A stretch of DNA of 59,852 nt, from IMG/VR virus record IMGVR_UViG_3300008107_000220, positions 1 to 59,852 of that record; one strand, given 5' to 3'. A program made the translations under genes and the position numbers. This document shows positions 14,763-23,392 of this stretch, piece by piece. Position 1 is the stretch's first letter. Every line of letters begins with the position of its first letter. This DNA is from a virus. A model generated the notes under the pieces. The model saw only the letters and a list, made by a program, of their open reading frames with translations. It was not told the origin of the DNA and did no database searches.

Positions 14763-17203
14763 TATTTTAATACACAGTCAATAACTTTAATGAGTCTTGT
14801 GGGATTAAAGTCAGGTTGTTCTTGGAGATATTGATCTCTATTCACAAATCTCATTACAGGACGAACCTTTAATCCTGCTCCAGTATCACTATTTATTGTG
14901 ATCTCTGGAACTTCACCAAATCCGCATCCAGAAGAAAGAACTTCCATCGCAACAATCTGTCCAATTTCTGTAATCTGCACTTTGACTTGTAATCCAGCAA
15001 CATCAGGAGTAATGGAAACACTATCAGTCAGAGAGTATCCAATACCTGTATCAAGAATCTGAATTTCATCCAGACAAGTCACATATTCTCTTGTGACAAC
15101 TTCTTCATTTGGTAGAAGTTGCTCTGTTGGTTGCCCAAATTCTGTGAAACCAGAAGGTGTATTTAAATATCTTGTCCCACCGTTGACCATTATGACTTGA
15201 ACAACTTCACCATCATTATTAATAACTGTATATCCTGATGCTCCATACCCACCACTTCCAGATGGACTGTTATCAGAACAAGTATCTTTAAAGGTCACAA
15301 ATGGTGGAGCAGTGTATCCTCTACCACCATAAGATAAATCTACGCCAACGACTTCACCAACAGAGTTAATAACAGCATTTCCAACTGCTCCTACCCCATT
15401 ACCACCAAAGAATTCAACTTTTGGTGGACCACAACGGAAAGCACCTGGAAAACACTGAACTCCTGGCGGAACATTACCGCTGACAAGATCGCTTCCTTCA
15501 ATTCTTTCATCTCCAAAAATTGAAACTCCTGGCAGAAGTCCACCAATGGCAGAATCAACACCACCTAATATAGTCTCTTCAATTTGACCAGCATCTGGAA
15601 TTGGTAAGAAGTTATTACTAAAATCTTCTATTGCTGATGGTGTGACTCCAGTGCCAGGAATCCAAGACTTAATTTGTGGGCACTTTGGTTTGGCACAAAG
15701 GAATGCTTCAAATCCAAGAATAAAGTCAATTGCTTCAAATACTTTTCCAGCAATTTTAGCAACACCACCGAGCACATCATTAATCGCAGAAACGATTGGT
15801 TGAATTGCCTCATCAATTTTAGCAGATAGATTATTGATCAGAGCATTTGTGAATTGCTCAACAGCACATATAGGAGCATTGATCACATTACCGATCATCG
15901 CATACAAGAAATCAACAACGAGATTTGATAATCCCTTGATAATCTCATTGAACTTACAAATAATAGCGTCAATGATTGCTTTGATAAATGTGTTCTTCAG
16001 TGCCTTTGATAGTTTGTTAAGGATTCTATCAATTGTTTTTTCAATCAATTTACGAAGAAGATTCATAATATAATTACGCATTCTTTGAACAAGTAGTTTC
16101 AAGATTGATGCGATAATCTGACTTGTCCTGGCAACAAGATTGGTGATGTTCTGTATTCTATTTACTGCTCCCTTCACATAAACATTATAATACTTCTTGA
16201 TTGTCTTTAATGTTTCAAAGAAATTCAATAAAGCATTATTGATTCCAGATAGAGTGCTTTTTCCACAAGGATCTGGTAATTCTTGTATTTGCTTTTCAAG
16301 TTCCGCTTCTAATGCTCTCAGTGCTGTATAGTTATATCCATCTCTACACTTCTTTTCTTCGGGAGACCAAGATGTAGTTGTCTCAGATGCTACAGGACAA
16401 TCTTCTCTTGCCCAGTCTTGTCTTTTTCTTATTTCTGCTAATAGTTCTGCCTGATAAGTCTTTATCTTTTTTAGTTTTTCAAGTTCTTCGGGTGTTAGAT
16501 CAAGATTTTCTGCCTCTCTTTGCTGATATTGGTTTTCTAATTGAGTGTATTGATCTTCTAGGAATTTAAATTGATCTTGAAGTTCATTGAACGTAAACTC
16601 TGAGTAATCAACATTATAAGTTATTGTTGGTTCCGTGCTTCCTGGTGAAGTTGATGTACTATCTTCTAAACGTACAGCATTTGGTGGTAAGTTGTTGGTT
16701 GAATATGGAGTTCCATCTGGTGGTGTGACAATATATAAAGGTTGCCCGTTAGGACTTGTACCACTCTCCACATAAGTTGGGTTTTGAGTGTCTGTTGTTT
16801 CTGGTGGATTTGCTACTTCTTCTGCGTTTGCCCTTTCTTGTAAAGCAGTCAAATTTGGTCTATCAAGTTGCCTCACTGTGCCAGTTCTTGTATTTTTAGC
16901 AACTTCTGTAGTTAAAAGAGATCCTGTTCCTGATCTTGGTCCTGTTTTAAGACCAATCAGTTCTGCTGCTTTTTCAGTTAAATCATAATCTCTACCAGAG
17001 ATAAAAGGACCCCTATCTTTTACAGTAAGAACAATTGATTTTCCGTTTTGGGGATTAGTAAATCTTATTTTTGTTCCAAATGGTAGAGTTTTATGTGCTA
17101 CCCATAGACTGTCTTTTGTTAAGACAGTGCCATCCGCTGTTCTATTACCATAAAATCCAGGACCATACCAACTGGCAACACCTCTTGGTCTTACATCTGC
17201 CAT
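14762..17203 (-). CDS. baseplate protein with N-terminal RlpA-type lytic domain (813 aa)
   Basis: Residues 8-90 match the double-psi beta-barrel of RlpA lytic transglycosylases: GVASWYGPGFYGNRTADG, AHKTLPFGTKIRFTN with H37, and VKDRGPF with the catalytic-type D63, then YDLTEKAAELIG. RlpA cleaves peptidoglycan glycan strands, so this domain can replace the gp5 lysozyme that opens the cell wall during injection. After a Pro/Thr linker and coiled coil (about 205-260) come amphipathic helices (LLNFFETLKTIKKYYNVYVK...) and a glycine-rich beta C-terminus with repeated GGRGYTAPP-like turns. AAGGAGG precedes the ATG and a late-type AATAAATAT lies just upstream. It lies next to gp5-like and gp27-like genes. 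Confidence 0.82.
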   Translation of the reverse strand: MADVRPRGVASWYGPGFYGNRTADGTVLTKDSLWVAHKTLPFGTKIRFTNPQNGKSIVLTVKDRGPFISGRDYDLTEKAAELIGLKTGPRSGTGSLLTTEVAKNTRTGTVRQLDRPNLTALQERANAEEVANPPETTDTQNPTYVESGTSPNGQPLYIVTPPDGTPYSTNNLPPNAVRLEDSTSTSPGSTEPTITYNVDYSEFTFNELQDQFKFLEDQYTQLENQYQQREAENLDLTPEELEKLKKIKTYQAELLAEIRKRQDWAREDCPVASETTTSWSPEEKKCRDGYNYTALRALEAELEKQIQELPDPCGKSTLSGINNALLNFFETLKTIKKYYNVYVKGAVNRIQNITNLVARTSQIIASILKLLVQRMRNYIMNLLRKLIEKTIDRILNKLSKALKNTFIKAIIDAIICKFNEIIKGLSNLVVDFLYAMIGNVINAPICAVEQFTNALINNLSAKIDEAIQPIVSAINDVLGGVAKIAGKVFEAIDFILGFEAFLCAKPKCPQIKSWIPGTGVTPSAIEDFSNNFLPIPDAGQIEETILGGVDSAIGGLLPGVSIFGDERIEGSDLVSGNVPPGVQCFPGAFRCGPPKVEFFGGNGVGAVGNAVINSVGEVVGVDLSYGGRGYTAPPFVTFKDTCSDNSPSGSGGYGASGYTVINNDGEVVQVIMVNGGTRYLNTPSGFTEFGQPTEQLLPNEEVVTREYVTCLDEIQILDTGIGYSLTDSVSITPDVAGLQVKVQITEIGQIVAMEVLSSGCGFGEVPEITINSDTGAGLKVRPVMRFVNRDQYLQEQPDFNPTRLIKVIDCVLK

Positions 17204-17234
17204 TTATCAATTTACCTCCTTGTTCTGATATTTA

Positions 17235-17912
17235 TTAGACACCACGAACTTGCCCACCAACACCATTGATACGATTAATAATGGCATCAATCTGTTCTCT
17301 TGGAACTGGTCCAAGTTCTCCCCTCTGAATAGATCTGAGAAGTAATTGGTCTTCTGCTTTATCTTTTGCTGTATAATCTCTTGCTATCTCTGTTGATGTG
17401 GACAACTTACTAGCATCAAATGTCATAGAGTCTTTTGCTTGTTCAAACTCCTGCTTTGTTGGTTGTGCTGGTGTTACTGGTTTATTTCCACCTCTCATTT
17501 GACCACTATAAGGAGCAAAAGAATTGAATCTTGTGATGTTCTCAAATTCAGTTGACTTTCTTTCTTTGACTATTTGTAATGATACATTGTTTTCGTAGGT
17601 TCCTCTACCTAATACCGAAGTAATTACAGGTACTTGGTTAAATGGATCTAAGAAATATCCACGCACCCATTCACCACCCGTAAGTCCAGTTGATCCTCTA
17701 CTAGCATTTCCTTGAGATGTTGGTCTCTCTACAATCGCCCAAGGTAGTTGTTCATCTGGTGTGATTGCTCCTGCTTTATTATGCATTCCAACAATTCTGA
17801 CTTTAACTCTATCACCCCAACCATCAGGATCAGTCTTATCTAGAGTTTGGTTTGGAGGAACTTGTCCAATAAACCACTGATAGTTAATTCCAGCAAATCC
17901 TATATTTTCCAT
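17235..17912 (-). CDS. 5: gp5-like baseplate hub OB-fold protein (225 aa)
   Basis: The first 105 residues match the N-terminal OB fold of T4 gp5: INYQWFIGQVPPN, then GDRVKVRIVGMHN, LPWAIVERPTSQGN, VRGYFLDPFNQVPVITSVLG. T4 gp5 has the same order (WFVGVV, RVRVRVVGLH, LPWMSV, VYGHFLD). The lysozyme domain is missing; instead there is a helical, charged C-terminal tail. The protein should sit on the gp27-like ring at the tail tip. The gene abuts the gp27-like gene upstream and the RlpA-type gene downstream, consistent with a split gp5. Confidence 0.8.
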   Translation of the reverse strand: MENIGFAGINYQWFIGQVPPNQTLDKTDPDGWGDRVKVRIVGMHNKAGAITPDEQLPWAIVERPTSQGNASRGSTGLTGGEWVRGYFLDPFNQVPVITSVLGRGTYENNVSLQIVKERKSTEFENITRFNSFAPYSGQMRGGNKPVTPAQPTKQEFEQAKDSMTFDASKLSTSTEIARDYTAKDKAEDQLLLRSIQRGELGPVPREQIDAIINRINGVGGQVRGV

Positions 17913-19192
17913 TACTTTGTATACTTCCCGTAAGTGTCTCTCACTAAAGTTAACGATGTAATTGATTTACCACCGGCACTTAAATCAAAACTATGACACA
18001 AATGTAATATTAAGTATTTACCACTTAGATGTTCGTCAAAAGGAGAAATATTTTTATCTCCAAGAGTGACATATTGAAAATCACAATTAATAACATCTCC
18101 TGCTACAAGATTTGGATTACAAGGAACATTGATTTGAACAACTTGATTGAATAGTAAATTATATCTCGTTGTTGCCTCTGCTTGCCATCTTTTTGGATCA
18201 TTATTTGTTCGGATAGAAATACCATCATCCAAAGATCCAATGTCTAAGATATGATAATGAGTTCTTGTAAAATCATCAAAGTCTTCAGCAATTTCTGCTT
18301 GTTTTCCAAGATACTTATTTAATTTTTTTTCTCTCAATCTAATAATTACTTCGTCATACTTAAAAGTTCTTGGATCAAAAAAGATATTTCTAGAAGAATA
18401 AACACCTGACTTTAAGGCACTCAAAATACTTTGGTTTTTTGTCTGAGTCATTGATAAAATTTTAAAGTCAGATTGTGGATCATCATCTCTTAAAACCGAA
18501 GTTTGTCTATAAGTATATTGAGGAGTTTTGGATATCAAGCTAGAAATTGATCTAAAGTTAAATCCATTCTGAGTTTCATAAAAAAAGTATCCAGGATCCT
18601 TTTCATTTAATGAAACTGATTTTGCTGCTAAGTTAAATAAAATAAAAAATGGATTTTTACTATTTCCATTGAAGTTATAAGTATTTTCTGTTGGATCTAT
18701 ATTGATTCTACTTTGAGGAACTTTAAGTTGTTCTCTTAAGATTTTAAGCACAGATTCAGAAATAAGATGTGTATACTTTTTGTATACCGCTGTTTTTTCA
18801 TTCACAAATGAATATGGTGATATTAATGATATTGCATAGGATTCTCTATTAGATTCTTTGGCAAATCCTGGTGCACCATCAACACGTAGAGGAAATTTTT
18901 GGAAGTCTAATTTTCCAAGTTTAGTGGTAAATTTAAACTCCATAATTTCATTACCAGTTATAGGTAAAGAACTCAATAAAGTTCCGGAAATTTGTTGTTT
19001 ATTCTGACTGGATGATACTGAATTTCCAGCAGGAATACCAGTATCAACAACAAGTAAGTTTGCGGTAACGACTGGAGAAAATAAACTCTCATAATATTGA
19101 AAAGCAATCGTTCTAGGTGGAGAAATATCTACACTATTTCCATTTTTTACGATTGTTAATGCGTCTACCTGAGATCTTTTTAATGCTGACAT
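17912..19192 (-). CDS. 27: baseplate hub protein, gp27-like (426 aa)
   Basis: A 426-residue protein close in size to T4 gp27 (391) and immediately upstream of the gp5-like gene, with which it overlaps by one base. It carries beta-rich N-terminal sequence (RTIAFQYYESLFSPVVTANL), a middle domain and a C-terminal barrel-like part (GDVINCDFQYVTLG, GKYLILHLCHSFDL) typical of gp27/gpD-type hub rings. The assignment rests on gene order plus general pattern more than residue identity. It would form the trimeric ring joining the tail tube to the spike. Confidence 0.7.
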   Translation of the reverse strand: MSALKRSQVDALTIVKNGNSVDISPPRTIAFQYYESLFSPVVTANLLVVDTGIPAGNSVSSSQNKQQISGTLLSSLPITGNEIMEFKFTTKLGKLDFQKFPLRVDGAPGFAKESNRESYAISLISPYSFVNEKTAVYKKYTHLISESVLKILREQLKVPQSRINIDPTENTYNFNGNSKNPFFILFNLAAKSVSLNEKDPGYFFYETQNGFNFRSISSLISKTPQYTYRQTSVLRDDDPQSDFKILSMTQTKNQSILSALKSGVYSSRNIFFDPRTFKYDEVIIRLREKKLNKYLGKQAEIAEDFDDFTRTHYHILDIGSLDDGISIRTNNDPKRWQAEATTRYNLLFNQVVQINVPCNPNLVAGDVINCDFQYVTLGDKNISPFDEHLSGKYLILHLCHSFDLSAGGKSITSLTLVRDTYGKYTK

Positions 19193-19195
19193 ATA

Positions 19196-20866
19196 TTACA
19201 CGTTCCAAATATCTGGGAGAGGAGCAAGATTAGGAGATGATGATGGAAATGGATCTTTTCTACTACTATTTACCACAACAGTTCTTGTTTTACCTTGTTG
19301 AATAATTTGTTGGGTTGTATTGACCATCACAATCTGAATATCCTCTTCTTCTTCCAAAAGGAAGGATGTCTCTGGTGAAATTGTTGGGCCCTGTTGTCCA
19401 GGTTGAACTTGATAAGGTGATACTGGTGCTTGTTGAATTTGCTGTTGTTTTTTCTGTTGTTGTAAAAGTTGTTGTAGATTAGCAGGACCAGAATTTAAAT
19501 GGTTTAAAGTATATTGTGATCCATCTGGTGCTTGGATATAAACTTGATTACCATAACCACTACCAGAATCTGGCATAAATTTCAAGAATTTTAATCCACC
19601 TGTTAGAGTAATTCTCTGATCGGGATTTCCAGCATAATCTTCACCCTTATGAATTCTACCCCATCTAGGACCAATTCCAGAAGTAAATCTCAATCTACTT
19701 GTCATTGGAATACCTTCTACTAATATATTCTTTTTTACATTACCAGGTATGCCAAGATTATAATCACCAACTCTTTCAATATGAAGGTGTGATCCATCTG
19801 GTCCTATAGGATCAGTGTAACCAGTATACCCAACTGTGCCAATCACTTCACTTGTATCAATAGAAACTGTTCCTGTCTGACCTGTTGTTGGAATTGGTTG
19901 TTGTGATTGTGGGGAGGTCATCGGAGTTGTTTTAAATGGTTTAGTCAGTTGTAAATCTCTTAATTGTGTTAAGAAAGTTTCAAAAGATTTATTCACCCCA
20001 TTAAAAGTATCACTAGATGACTCAAGTAGTAGGTAATTTTCTTTATTTTCTTTTGATAGATTAAAGAATTCTCCAAAAGCATTATATGATTGTCTTGCTT
20101 GTCTAAGTTTTGGAGATCCACCAGGTCTTGCGTATGGTGAAGAAGTAACTTTTGTATCAGTAGTTCCTCTTGAAACATTCACTCTGTCTGTCGGACTACC
20201 TCTACCAGTTCCTTTTTGTGATGGAATATTTGAAATCGTTCCACCTTTTGCCTTTCCTTGTGGGTTTTCCTGTGATTGGGGATTGGATTGACCTGGCTGA
20301 TTTGAACTGGGTGTACTACTAGATTTGGAATTTAAGTCTTTATTAAACTTTGTATATTGTTCATTCAGTGGATCAATAATTTTATTCATATCTAAAATCA
20401 ATTGTTCTAATTGATTTTTTCCTTCAATTAATTTGTTTTTTGTTGCTTCTGGTAAACTTTGAATAATACTAATAAATCCGTTGACACCATTTACTGTCGC
20501 AGTAATAACACCAACAATTGAATTAGCAACATCAATTAATGTTTTTCCAACTTCGGTAACTTTGTTAACAATCGCAGGTAGATTGTTAATTGCTATACCA
20601 ATTAAAATAATTCCAAAAAATTCTTTGACTTTATCAAAGAAACTCATTGGACCGGCAACAATTCTAGATTTTATATTTTCAATCAGTCCTTTTCCAGGTG
20701 CTTCTAATTTTTTTTCTTTGTCTGATAATTGTGACTTTTTCTCTCTATCAACCAATAACTTATTTTCATCAAGTCTTAGTTTTCTTAACTGCTTATTGTA
20801 ACCAATTAAAGAACTTTTGATATTGGTAGAATTTAATTTTAGTTGATATAACTGTTGTGTTTCCAT
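19196..20866 (-). CDS. hub/tape-measure-like protein with permuted M23 peptidase domain (556 aa)
   Basis: The N-terminus is a coiled coil (about 10-55), then a hydrophobic segment (FFGIILIGIAINNLPAIV, about 83-100) shared with the adjacent 531-residue protein. A low-complexity Ser/Gln/Gly linker follows. Residues 338-460 contain all the M23/LytM zinc-peptidase motifs in swapped order: VIGTVGYTGYTDP and SHLHIE (HxH, H360/H362) come first, then GIGPRWGRIHKGEDYAG (H406, D410), GYGNQVYI and TLNHLNS (H456). In normal M23 enzymes the HxxxD half precedes the HxH half. The tail is Gln-rich. Likely an endopeptidase acting on peptidoglycan cross-links during tail penetration. Confidence 0.75.
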   Translation of the reverse strand: METQQLYQLKLNSTNIKSSLIGYNKQLRKLRLDENKLLVDREKKSQLSDKEKKLEAPGKGLIENIKSRIVAGPMSFFDKVKEFFGIILIGIAINNLPAIVNKVTEVGKTLIDVANSIVGVITATVNGVNGFISIIQSLPEATKNKLIEGKNQLEQLILDMNKIIDPLNEQYTKFNKDLNSKSSSTPSSNQPGQSNPQSQENPQGKAKGGTISNIPSQKGTGRGSPTDRVNVSRGTTDTKVTSSPYARPGGSPKLRQARQSYNAFGEFFNLSKENKENYLLLESSSDTFNGVNKSFETFLTQLRDLQLTKPFKTTPMTSPQSQQPIPTTGQTGTVSIDTSEVIGTVGYTGYTDPIGPDGSHLHIERVGDYNLGIPGNVKKNILVEGIPMTSRLRFTSGIGPRWGRIHKGEDYAGNPDQRITLTGGLKFLKFMPDSGSGYGNQVYIQAPDGSQYTLNHLNSGPANLQQLLQQQKKQQQIQQAPVSPYQVQPGQQGPTISPETSFLLEEEEDIQIVMVNTTQQIIQQGKTRTVVVNSSRKDPFPSSSPNLAPLPDIWNV

Positions 20867-20869
20867 ACG

Positions 20870-22465
20870 TTATACAAAAATCCCATATATTTTTGAAGTT
20901 ATTCTCATATAAGGATTCATCGTATTAACAGATCCAATCGTTGGTTCTTCTGTTGCCGTTCCACCAGAAGGTTGAACTAACTCATCTCCACCACCTTGAA
21001 CTATTGGTGGAGCGGTCATAGGAATTATAATTGGTGCCTTTGGAGTTCTCTTTGGTTTTCTAATACTCTGTGCTTTAATTTCTTTTACTACAGGACGCAG
21101 TATGTCAGTTGGTTTTTTTGGACTACCTTGATCAAGCGAAGATACTTGTATTTGTTTTGTTCTATTTGTTGTAGAAAAACCTCCACCAGTAGCATCATCA
21201 ACTTTTTTAAACTTAACATCATTGATAAATTGATCTAGTTGATCTTTAAATTTGGTCAATTGTTGTTGAAGGTCAATAATAACAATCTTTAAAGTCTTAT
21301 TACCATCAAGCATCTCACGGACACCTTGACTAAAAGATGCCCAAAGTCTTCCAGAGTTATCATTAATATCTTTCAATAGTGGTCTGAATAAGTTTGCTGC
21401 TGACGAACGAATAACTTCTTCACCAGGAGCCAACATTGCTCTCACACTATCAACCAATCCAGAACCTTTACCACCAACGGATCCACCACTAGAAAATCTT
21501 TGAATGATATTTGGATACTGTTTAATTACACTCGCTCTAAAGTTATATGAAGGTAAATTAGGTATTGTACCACCAGAAGAATACATTGCACCTGGAATTG
21601 GCAATGTCAATGGATCTTGTGGTCCTCCAGGTTTAGTTAATTGTTCTTTGGCAAAATATGCTCCAAGTTTTTCATAAAAGGGAGAATCTTTTTTATTTAA
21701 AGTTTCCTCAGCCGATTTTAAATCTTTTCTTACATAAGGTTTGATTCTTTCTATTTCTCTATTTCTTGCTGCAAAACCAATAATAGTTGTTAATGCTCCT
21801 AACAGAACAGGATTTAATAAAACTGCTGAAACTACTTGTATAGCTGCTATTAATTTGGCAACCACAGAAATCAGTTGAAGTCCAACCAAGACCCCAACTA
21901 TTTCTTTCCAATATTTTCCTACAAAACTAAGAGTTTCTGACAATTTCTTTTGATTATTCTTATCAGATAACCAAGTAAATGCCGTGTTAATGGCAATACC
22001 AGATACAATAATTCCAAAGAAGTCAATTAACTTTTGGAATATATTTTTGGCAGGAGCAGTGACCTTATCAAAGAAATTACCAACTCCTTGATTAAATTTG
22101 TTTATTGATTCAATTGATGCTTCTTTTTTACTTACTCTTTCTTTCTCAGTTTGTTTTTTGATACCACGAATTGCTTGCTTTCTTTCTGCAATTCTTGTAG
22201 CAAAATCTATTGCTAGTTGATTCTGAATTTCTACAAGAATTCTATTCGTCTCTTGTAATGCGTCTAGTTGATTTGTCTCAAGTTTAAGTGAACCTTGAGT
22301 TCCTTGTAGTTTTGGTCTTTGTAAAAATCTAAAACTTGATCTTCTAAGTCTTGGAGTAGCAGCACTTGAAACAGCTTCAGCACCACGAATTACCGAAGAT
22401 GAAATGTTCCTACTACTAATCTTCGGTATTGATGGTGCCTTATAGATGGGACTTTCAAATGCCAC
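20870..22465 (-). CDS. tail tape-measure / gp29-like hub protein (531 aa)
   Basis: N-terminal coiled coil (about 60-125), then a hydrophobic FFGIIVSGIAINTAF segment (149-163) and a second membrane-like run (VLVGLQLISVVAKLIAAIQV). From about residue 325 it reads FSSGGSVGGKGSGLVDSVRA, followed by MLAPGEEVIRSS, the GG...GKGSG...LAPGEEVI motif common in phage tape-measure proteins. The gene follows a gp26-like chaperone and a 61-residue helical protein, the arrangement seen before tape measures. It therefore probably sets tail length or occupies the tube lumen, but a gp29-type hub role is also possible. Overlaps its upstream neighbour by 11 bases. Confidence 0.68.
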   Translation of the reverse strand: MAFESPIYKAPSIPKISSRNISSSVIRGAEAVSSAATPRLRRSSFRFLQRPKLQGTQGSLKLETNQLDALQETNRILVEIQNQLAIDFATRIAERKQAIRGIKKQTEKERVSKKEASIESINKFNQGVGNFFDKVTAPAKNIFQKLIDFFGIIVSGIAINTAFTWLSDKNNQKKLSETLSFVGKYWKEIVGVLVGLQLISVVAKLIAAIQVVSAVLLNPVLLGALTTIIGFAARNREIERIKPYVRKDLKSAEETLNKKDSPFYEKLGAYFAKEQLTKPGGPQDPLTLPIPGAMYSSGGTIPNLPSYNFRASVIKQYPNIIQRFSSGGSVGGKGSGLVDSVRAMLAPGEEVIRSSAANLFRPLLKDINDNSGRLWASFSQGVREMLDGNKTLKIVIIDLQQQLTKFKDQLDQFINDVKFKKVDDATGGGFSTTNRTKQIQVSSLDQGSPKKPTDILRPVVKEIKAQSIRKPKRTPKAPIIIPMTAPPIVQGGGDELVQPSGGTATEEPTIGSVNTMNPYMRITSKIYGIFV

Positions 22466-22640
22466 TAGATTGCTTTGCCTTTAGGTTTTCTTCTTCAATA
22501 TAAGTTTGAAGTAATGAGACATAAACTTCACGCTCCCAAGGCATCATATTTTCAAGCTCAGTTAATGAATATTTATGGTGTTGCATCAACTGAAAATTGA
22601 CATTATAGTATGACTCAAGACTAGTATGAGCCATACTCAA
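22455..22640 (-). CDS. small tail-assembly protein (61 aa)
   Basis: A helical protein with the motif LTELENMMPWEREVYVSLLQ. The PWER-x-x-Y pattern occurs in small tail-assembly proteins encoded just before tape-measure genes. The start overlaps the stop of the gp26-like gene as ATGA and its end overlaps the tape-measure-like gene. A chaperone function with the gp26-like protein is likely by position. It corresponds in place to T4 gp28/gp51-type hub-assembly factors, but I cannot match it to either. Confidence 0.65.
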   Translation of the reverse strand: MSMAHTSLESYYNVNFQLMQHHKYSLTELENMMPWEREVYVSLLQTYIEEENLKAKQSSGI

Positions 22641-23359
22641 GTGAAAAAACTCGCCAGACCCTCCAGGACTACATCACTTTCAACCTTAGTCTTTGGATTC
22701 TTAACTTTGATTGTGTGAGAAAGTTTAGGCATCGTCGTAAAGAAAGTCTCAATTTCTTTGAACTGTTTAGTATTCATCTGTTCAATAAATTCTTGAAGTT
22801 CTTTCTTTGTACAGTCAGAGGCACTCCACGACTCTTCTTGATCATAAACCGCATCAATACAAGACGTAATCATTGCTAACGACTTATCAACATCACCACC
22901 TACTTCATTGATTTCAAAGTTATTCTCAACAAATTGTTCCAATGATGGATACTTAAGTTTCATTGAGAGAGAATCATCCAATTTAATAATGTTGCTGTGA
23001 TTTGAATCCTTTTGAACCTTAATATCATCAATATTGATTTCCATCTGAACTTGAGTCTCACCATCATCAGGACAAGTTACATTGACTTCAACAGTTTCAC
23101 CAACCGATTTGGCACGAACGTTAAGGAACAAATACTCAATATCAAACGTAGATAGTTCAGAAATTTTTACATTTTTGGTCAGAAGACAATCTGACAAAAT
23201 CTGAACAATAGCACCTGAAATTTGCTTCATATCTTCTGATTCTAGTGCCATAATCAGAATTTTTTCTTCTCTAACTAGAAATGGTCTGTATCTAACTTTT
23301 TTTCCAGTAGAGGGCAAGTCCAACTCATATGTTGGTGTAGAGATCTTTGGTAAAGGCAT
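22637..23359 (-). CDS. 26: baseplate hub assembly protein gp26-like (240 aa)
   Basis: Matches the T4 gp26/T4-type baseplate family by pattern: PTYELDLPSTGKKVRYRPFL, LVREEKILIMALES, LTKNVKISELSTFDIEYLFL and the CPDDGETQ turn. T4 gp26 has 208 residues and helps assemble the hub; relatives act as tape-measure chaperones. A GATAAATAATC late-type element about 25-35 bases upstream marks the start of this late transcription unit, which runs on through the tape-measure and hub genes. Confidence 0.85.
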   Translation of the reverse strand: MPLPKISTPTYELDLPSTGKKVRYRPFLVREEKILIMALESEDMKQISGAIVQILSDCLLTKNVKISELSTFDIEYLFLNVRAKSVGETVEVNVTCPDDGETQVQMEINIDDIKVQKDSNHSNIIKLDDSLSMKLKYPSLEQFVENNFEINEVGGDVDKSLAMITSCIDAVYDQEESWSASDCTKKELQEFIEQMNTKQFKEIETFFTTMPKLSHTIKVKNPKTKVESDVVLEGLASFFT

Positions 23360-23392
23360 AATAACCTATAGAAATTCAGTTGTGATTATTTA

